Assembly: GCA_017993865.1 (NCBI GenBank)
Contig: JAGOLU010000011.1
Location: 1-15,307 of the forward strand
Length of the DNA: 15,307 bases
Source of the DNA: Candidatus Woesebacteria bacterium
Lineage (GTDB): Bacteria > Patescibacteriota > Microgenomatia > UBA1406 > GWC2-37-13
Direction of reading: 5' to 3'
The notes beneath the pieces are model-generated. The model was not told the DNA's origin. It ran no database searches and saw only the letters and a program-made list of their open reading frames with translations. Shown in pieces: positions 12,669 to 15,307 of the stretch; position 1 is the first letter of the stretch; each line of letters begins with the position of its first letter. Both the position numbers and the translations under genes were made by a program.

Positions 12669-14315
12669 TTAATACATCCCATCCATGCCGCCCATACCTC
12701 CCATTCCGCCTGCACCTGCAGGAGCATCTTTCTTCTTTTCGGGAATGTCGGTGATAAGGCATTCTGTGGTAAGCAGGGTCATCGCAACAGATGCTGCATT
12801 CTGTAATGAGCTGCGTACTACCTTAGCTGGATCGACGATACCCTTTTTGATCATGCTGCCAAACTCAAGAGTAACCGCGTCGAATCCAAAGTCAACATCC
12901 TTGGCATCCTCCATCTTTGCAAGTGCGACGCCTGGTTCAAGCCCAGAATTACGCGCAAGAGCTTTGACTGGCTCGGCGAGTGCTTGATACACTATTTCAA
13001 ATCCGAGCTTTTCTTCTTCGGACTGAGCGTTTGCCTTGAGATCAAGTAAGACTGATCGTGCATGGAGCAGTGTTGTTCCGCCGCCCGCAACGATTCCTTC
13101 CTCGAGCGCAGCCTTGGTTGCTGCAACGGCATCAATGACACGCTCTTTCTTCTCTTTCATCTCAACTTCAGTGGCTGCGCCAACTTTTATGACGGCAACA
13201 CCACCCGTAAGCTTGGCAAGTCGCTCTTGCAGCTTTTCTTTATCGAATTCAGATGTCGAAGCATCGGCTTCTTGTCTAATTTGAGCAACGCGACCATCGA
13301 TTGCAGACTTATCACCTTTGCCACCAATAATACGGGCACTGTCTTTGTCGGCCCATACACTATCGGCGCGCCCACAATCTGCGACTTCTACGTTCTCAAT
13401 CTTTTTACCAAAATCTTCAGTCACCACTGTTCCACCCGTGAGCACTGCGATATCTTGGAGCATCGCCTTGCGTCTGTCGCCAAAACCTGGGGCTTTCACA
13501 ATAAGTGTGTTGAGCACGCCACGCATTTTGTTCACGACGAGTGTCGCAAGCGCTTCACCATCGACGTCATCAGCGATGATCACGAGGTTCTTAGATACTT
13601 TTACAAATTTCTCCAAGAAGGGAAGCAGATCGGAGATTGCACTAATCTTCTTATCGGTGATAAGAATGTAGGGCTCTGCAACTTCTGCAACCATTTTGTC
13701 AGGGTTTGTGACAAAGTAAGGAGATGCATATCCGCGATCAAATTCCATTCCTTCTTTGTGGTCGATCTCCATCACCAGTGACTTACCTTCTTCAACGGTT
13801 ACCACGCCATCTTTCCCCACTTTTGCGATTGCATCCGCAATCAGTTTACCGATGGTTGCATCTGCGGCGGAGATTGTTGCTACTTGAGTCACTTCATCTC
13901 CCTTAATGGGCTTTGCCATTTTCTGGATTTGGGCAACGACTGCTTCTACTGCGCTTTCAATGCCGTGTTTCATCATCATGGGGTTTGCACCTGCGGTTAC
14001 ATTGCGTAGACCCACGTTGACGATAGCCTGTGCGATGAGAGTTGATGTCGTGGTGCCGTCTCCTGCGACATCGTTAGTCTTTGATGCAGCTTCTTTGACC
14101 ATTTGTGCACCCATGTTTTCAAACGCATCGGGAAGTTCAATATCTTTTGCAACGGTCACACCATCGTGAACGATGTTGGGTGCGCCCCATTTTTTGTCGA
14201 GAGCAACATTGCGACCGCGAGGTCCCAAAGTGGTAACGACTGCCTGTGCAAGAGTATTGACTCCTGCTGCGAGTTTTTGTCTGGCATCATTGCCAAAAAG
14301 CATTTGTTTTGCCAT
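12669..14315 (-). CDS. groL: Chaperonin GroEL (Hsp60)
   Basis: ATP-driven protein-folding chaperonin that works as a tetradecamer with GroES in the cytoplasm. It has 548 residues, normal length. Conserved blocks are L-G-P-R-G-R-N-V (30-37), D-G-V-T-V-A-K-D (51-58), N-D-V-A-G-D-G-T-T-T (81-90) with the ATP-binding Asp86, and the Hsp60 signature A-A-L-E-E-G-I-V-A-G-G-G-T (386-398 region) preceded by the catalytic Asp of V-I-D-A-V. The tail ends in GGM repeats (G-G-M-G-G-M-G-G-M-D-G-M) plus a final Tyr, which is slightly unusual. Second gene of the operon, 39 nt after groES, with a terminator behind it. No Shine-Dalgarno sequence is apparent. Confidence 0.99.
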   Translation of the reverse strand: MAKQMLFGNDARQKLAAGVNTLAQAVVTTLGPRGRNVALDKKWGAPNIVHDGVTVAKDIELPDAFENMGAQMVKEAASKTNDVAGDGTTTSTLIAQAIVNVGLRNVTAGANPMMMKHGIESAVEAVVAQIQKMAKPIKGDEVTQVATISAADATIGKLIADAIAKVGKDGVVTVEEGKSLVMEIDHKEGMEFDRGYASPYFVTNPDKMVAEVAEPYILITDKKISAISDLLPFLEKFVKVSKNLVIIADDVDGEALATLVVNKMRGVLNTLIVKAPGFGDRRKAMLQDIAVLTGGTVVTEDFGKKIENVEVADCGRADSVWADKDSARIIGGKGDKSAIDGRVAQIRQEADASTSEFDKEKLQERLAKLTGGVAVIKVGAATEVEMKEKKERVIDAVAATKAALEEGIVAGGGTTLLHARSVLLDLKANAQSEEEKLGFEIVYQALAEPVKALARNSGLEPGVALAKMEDAKDVDFGFDAVTLEFGSMIKKGIVDPAKVVRSSLQNAASVAMTLLTTECLITDIPEKKKDAPAGAGGMGGMGGMDGMY

Positions 14316-14354
14316 AAGAATAGTAATTCGTAATTATTAATTAACAATCTGTGT

Positions 14355-14654
14355 TTAACTCACGATTGCCATAATGTCTTTCTGTTCCATAAGCATATAT
14401 TCCACTCCATCCATTTTTATCTCGTTGCCGCCCCATTTTTTGTACGCAACTTTGTCTCCCACTTTGAGAATCATTTTGTTCTCTCGACCATCTTCACTGC
14501 CAAATCCTTCGCCAACCGCTAACACCTCACCAATTTGAGATTGTTTCTCCTGGGCGGAATCAGGAATGACGATCCCCGAAGCAGTTTTGGTTTCTGCTTG
14601 GACCGGTTTGATAAGAACATACGAAAACAATGGCTGAATTTTTGTTTGTGCCAT
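14355..14654 (-). CDS. groS: Co-chaperonin GroES (Hsp10)
   Basis: Heptameric lid of the GroEL chamber, 99 residues, the usual size. It has the opening I-Q-P-L-F-S-Y-V-L-I-K-P (6-17), the mobile loop E-T-K-T-A-S-G-I-V-I-P-D (21-32) that contacts GroEL through its I-V-I tripeptide, and K-V-G-D-K-V-A-Y-K-K-W-G-G (64-76) of the roof region. It is the first gene of the groES-groEL operon and is driven by the TTGACA/TATCAT promoter upstream. No Shine-Dalgarno sequence is seen in the roughly 38-nt leader. Confidence 0.98.
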   Translation of the reverse strand: MAQTKIQPLFSYVLIKPVQAETKTASGIVIPDSAQEKQSQIGEVLAVGEGFGSEDGRENKMILKVGDKVAYKKWGGNEIKMDGVEYMLMEQKDIMAIVS

Positions 14655-14691
14655 AATGCGAAAAAGTAAACTAATAATAATGAATCGCGAT

Positions 14692-14718
14692 TAAGCAGAT
14701 GATAGCTGAGAGTGCTAA
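14692..14718 (-). promoter_or_regulatory. Degenerate CIRCE element (HrcA-type operator) in the groES promoter
   Basis: On the minus strand 14718-14710 is an exact TTAGCACTC half-site, followed by nine nt and a poor second half (14700-14692, 5 of 9 matches to GAGTGCTAA). The position between -35 and start site is the usual one for CIRCE. Heat-shock control by HrcA is inferred; no hrcA gene is in the window. Confidence 0.6.
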
Positions 14719-14727
14719 AATTGTCAA
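14699..14727 (-). promoter_or_regulatory. Sigma70-type promoter of groES-groEL
   Basis: Minus-strand TTGACA (14727-14722, perfect), a 17-nt spacer and TATCAT (14704-14699, 5/6 match). The exact CIRCE half-site lies inside the spacer, so repressor binding would block RNA polymerase. Predicted leader about 38 nt. Confidence 0.8.
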
Positions 14728-14743
14728 GCCCTTCCTCTACTCA

Positions 14744-14772
14744 TTGATGTTTTCAGCCTTTTGCATTAGACT
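14744..14772 (+). promoter_or_regulatory. Possible promoter of the Lon-like gene
   Basis: TTGATG (14744-14749), a 17-nt spacer and TAGACT (14767-14772), each a 4/6 match. It is divergent from the groES promoter, with the two -35 boxes 16 bp apart. A weak prediction. Confidence 0.3.
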
Positions 14773-14796
14773 GATACTAACCAGATCACACTCACT

Positions 14797-15307
14797 ATGA
14801 ACCCTATCGTTGGCACCATCAAAAAACTGCAGGAGATGCTTGTCGCAAACACGGCAGTCCCGAATGATATAAAGTTGAGAGCGCTTGAACAACTCAGCCG
14901 TTCTGCAATATCTATTCAGTATGGAGGTAATGGGGCAAGTTTTGAGACAACCGAAAAATATATTGAGTTCTTGTGTCAGCTCCCCTGGGAAACACAATCT
15001 ACCGATAATTTAGATATTGTGCAAGCACAACATGTTATCGATTCTCGACACTATGGTCTCCCGAGAGTTAAAGAGCGCATGATGGAATACCTCGCATCAG
15101 TGATTTTGGTCAAACGAAAAAGTGCCAAAGCTGTTTTGCGCGCACCCTCACTCCTCTTTGTTGGGTTGGCAGGAACCGGTAAAACAACGTTTGCAAATAT
15201 TATTGCCGAAACATTGGGGCGCAAATCATTTCTAATACCCTTCGGCGGCCTCACCAATGCGCTGGACCTACGCGGGTATAGCAAAACAACTCCCTATGCG
15301 CAACCAG
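14797..15307 (+). CDS. Lon-like ATP-dependent protease with shortened N-terminus (3' end outside window)
   Basis: The first 170 residues of a Lon-family AAA+ protease that degrades damaged or regulatory proteins; the gene runs off the window. Y-I-E-F-L-C-Q-L-P-W (55-64) matches the Y-L-D-W-L-x-x-L-P-W block, T-D-N-L-D-I-V-Q-A (69-77) and H-Y-G-L-P-R-V-K-E-R (85-94) match the Lon helical linker, and G-L-A-G-T-G-K-T-T (123-131) is the Walker A motif. G-G-L-T-N-A-L-D-L-R-G-Y (150-161) corresponds to G-G-V-R-D-E-A-E-I-R-G-H. In LonA about 250-300 residues precede the LPW block; here only 61 do, so the substrate-recruiting N domain is missing or reduced to a short helix. The peptidase domain is not visible, so it could be an inactive or variant Lon. 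The start at 14797 lacks a Shine-Dalgarno sequence. Confidence 0.85.
   Translation, partial: MNPIVGTIKKLQEMLVANTAVPNDIKLRALEQLSRSAISIQYGGNGASFETTEKYIEFLCQLPWETQSTDNLDIVQAQHVIDSRHYGLPRVKERMMEYLASVILVKRKSAKAVLRAPSLLFVGLAGTGKTTFANIIAETLGRKSFLIPFGGLTNALDLRGYSKTTPYAQP

Noticed and set aside
12680..12715. Short tandem repeat at the start of the groEL region
   Set aside because: It simply encodes the normal Gly-Gly-Met tail of GroEL.
13062..13781. Plus-strand frame of 239 codons inside groEL
   Set aside because: Antisense to an unambiguous GroEL; long antisense frames are common in groEL owing to codon bias.
1..15307. Recoded UGA (glycine) as in Gracilibacteria/Absconditabacteria
   Set aside because: TGA ends aspS, the acetyltransferase and the glycosyltransferase at the expected family lengths, and no conserved gene needs read-through.
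1..15307. CRISPR array, prophage or insertion sequence
   Set aside because: No regularly spaced repeats, transposase, integrase or phage structural genes were seen on either strand.

Overview
The window looks like a chromosomal segment from a bacterium of the Candidate Phyla Radiation (Patescibacteria). This is an inference from several features seen together: an archaeal-type aspartyl-tRNA synthetase, a TasA/camelysin-like exported protein with SipW-type signal peptidases, a small cupredoxin, a PMT/ArnT-like glycosyltransferase, many small single-pass or exported proteins of unknown function, tight gene packing, and few Shine-Dalgarno sequences. TGA is used as a true stop (aspS, GNAT, GT39), so the UGA-glycine code of Gracilibacteria/Absconditabacteria does not apply. 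No phage, transposase, plasmid or CRISPR genes are visible.

Layout. 1-678 is the 3' end of aspS (+). 704-800 is a long imperfect inverted repeat. 817-2942 (+) holds a GNAT acetyltransferase, a peptidase E homologue overlapping it by 4 nt, and a D-Ala-D-Ala carboxypeptidase. 2946-4859 (-) holds an MgtC/DUF4010 membrane protein and a membrane-anchored cupredoxin, separated by a hairpin. 5045-7290 (+) is a four-gene export cassette: TasA-like protein, SipW-like peptidase 1, second exported protein, SipW-like peptidase 2. 7336-7905 (+) is a deoxyribosyltransferase-like protein with a C-terminal ribbon-helix-helix tail, convergent with a methyltransferase (7902-8816, -). 8955-9401 (+) is a small exported helical protein facing tRNA-Tyr (9443-9526, -). 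9589-10758 (+) is an unknown anchored protein and 10824-12113 (+) a PMT-like glycosyltransferase, convergent with a small Cys-rich membrane protein (12101-12535, -). 12669-14654 (-) is groES-groEL with its promoter, a degenerate CIRCE and a terminator. 14797 to the edge (+) is the start of a Lon-like protease that appears to lack the usual N domain.

How it fits together. Much of the segment serves the cell surface: peptidoglycan trimming, an exported fibre- or camelysin-like protein with its own peptidases, a membrane glycosyltransferase, a cupredoxin, and exported or anchored unknowns. The right end is proteostasis (GroES/GroEL and Lon-like) in divergent arrangement. The cassette at 5045-7290 is the best candidate for a little-described system, because it pairs two exported proteins with two different Ser/His-type signal peptidases. 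No gene-free stretch exceeds 300 bases. The largest gaps (679-816, 4860-5044, 8817-8954, 14655-14796) hold the inverted repeat or divergent promoters described below.
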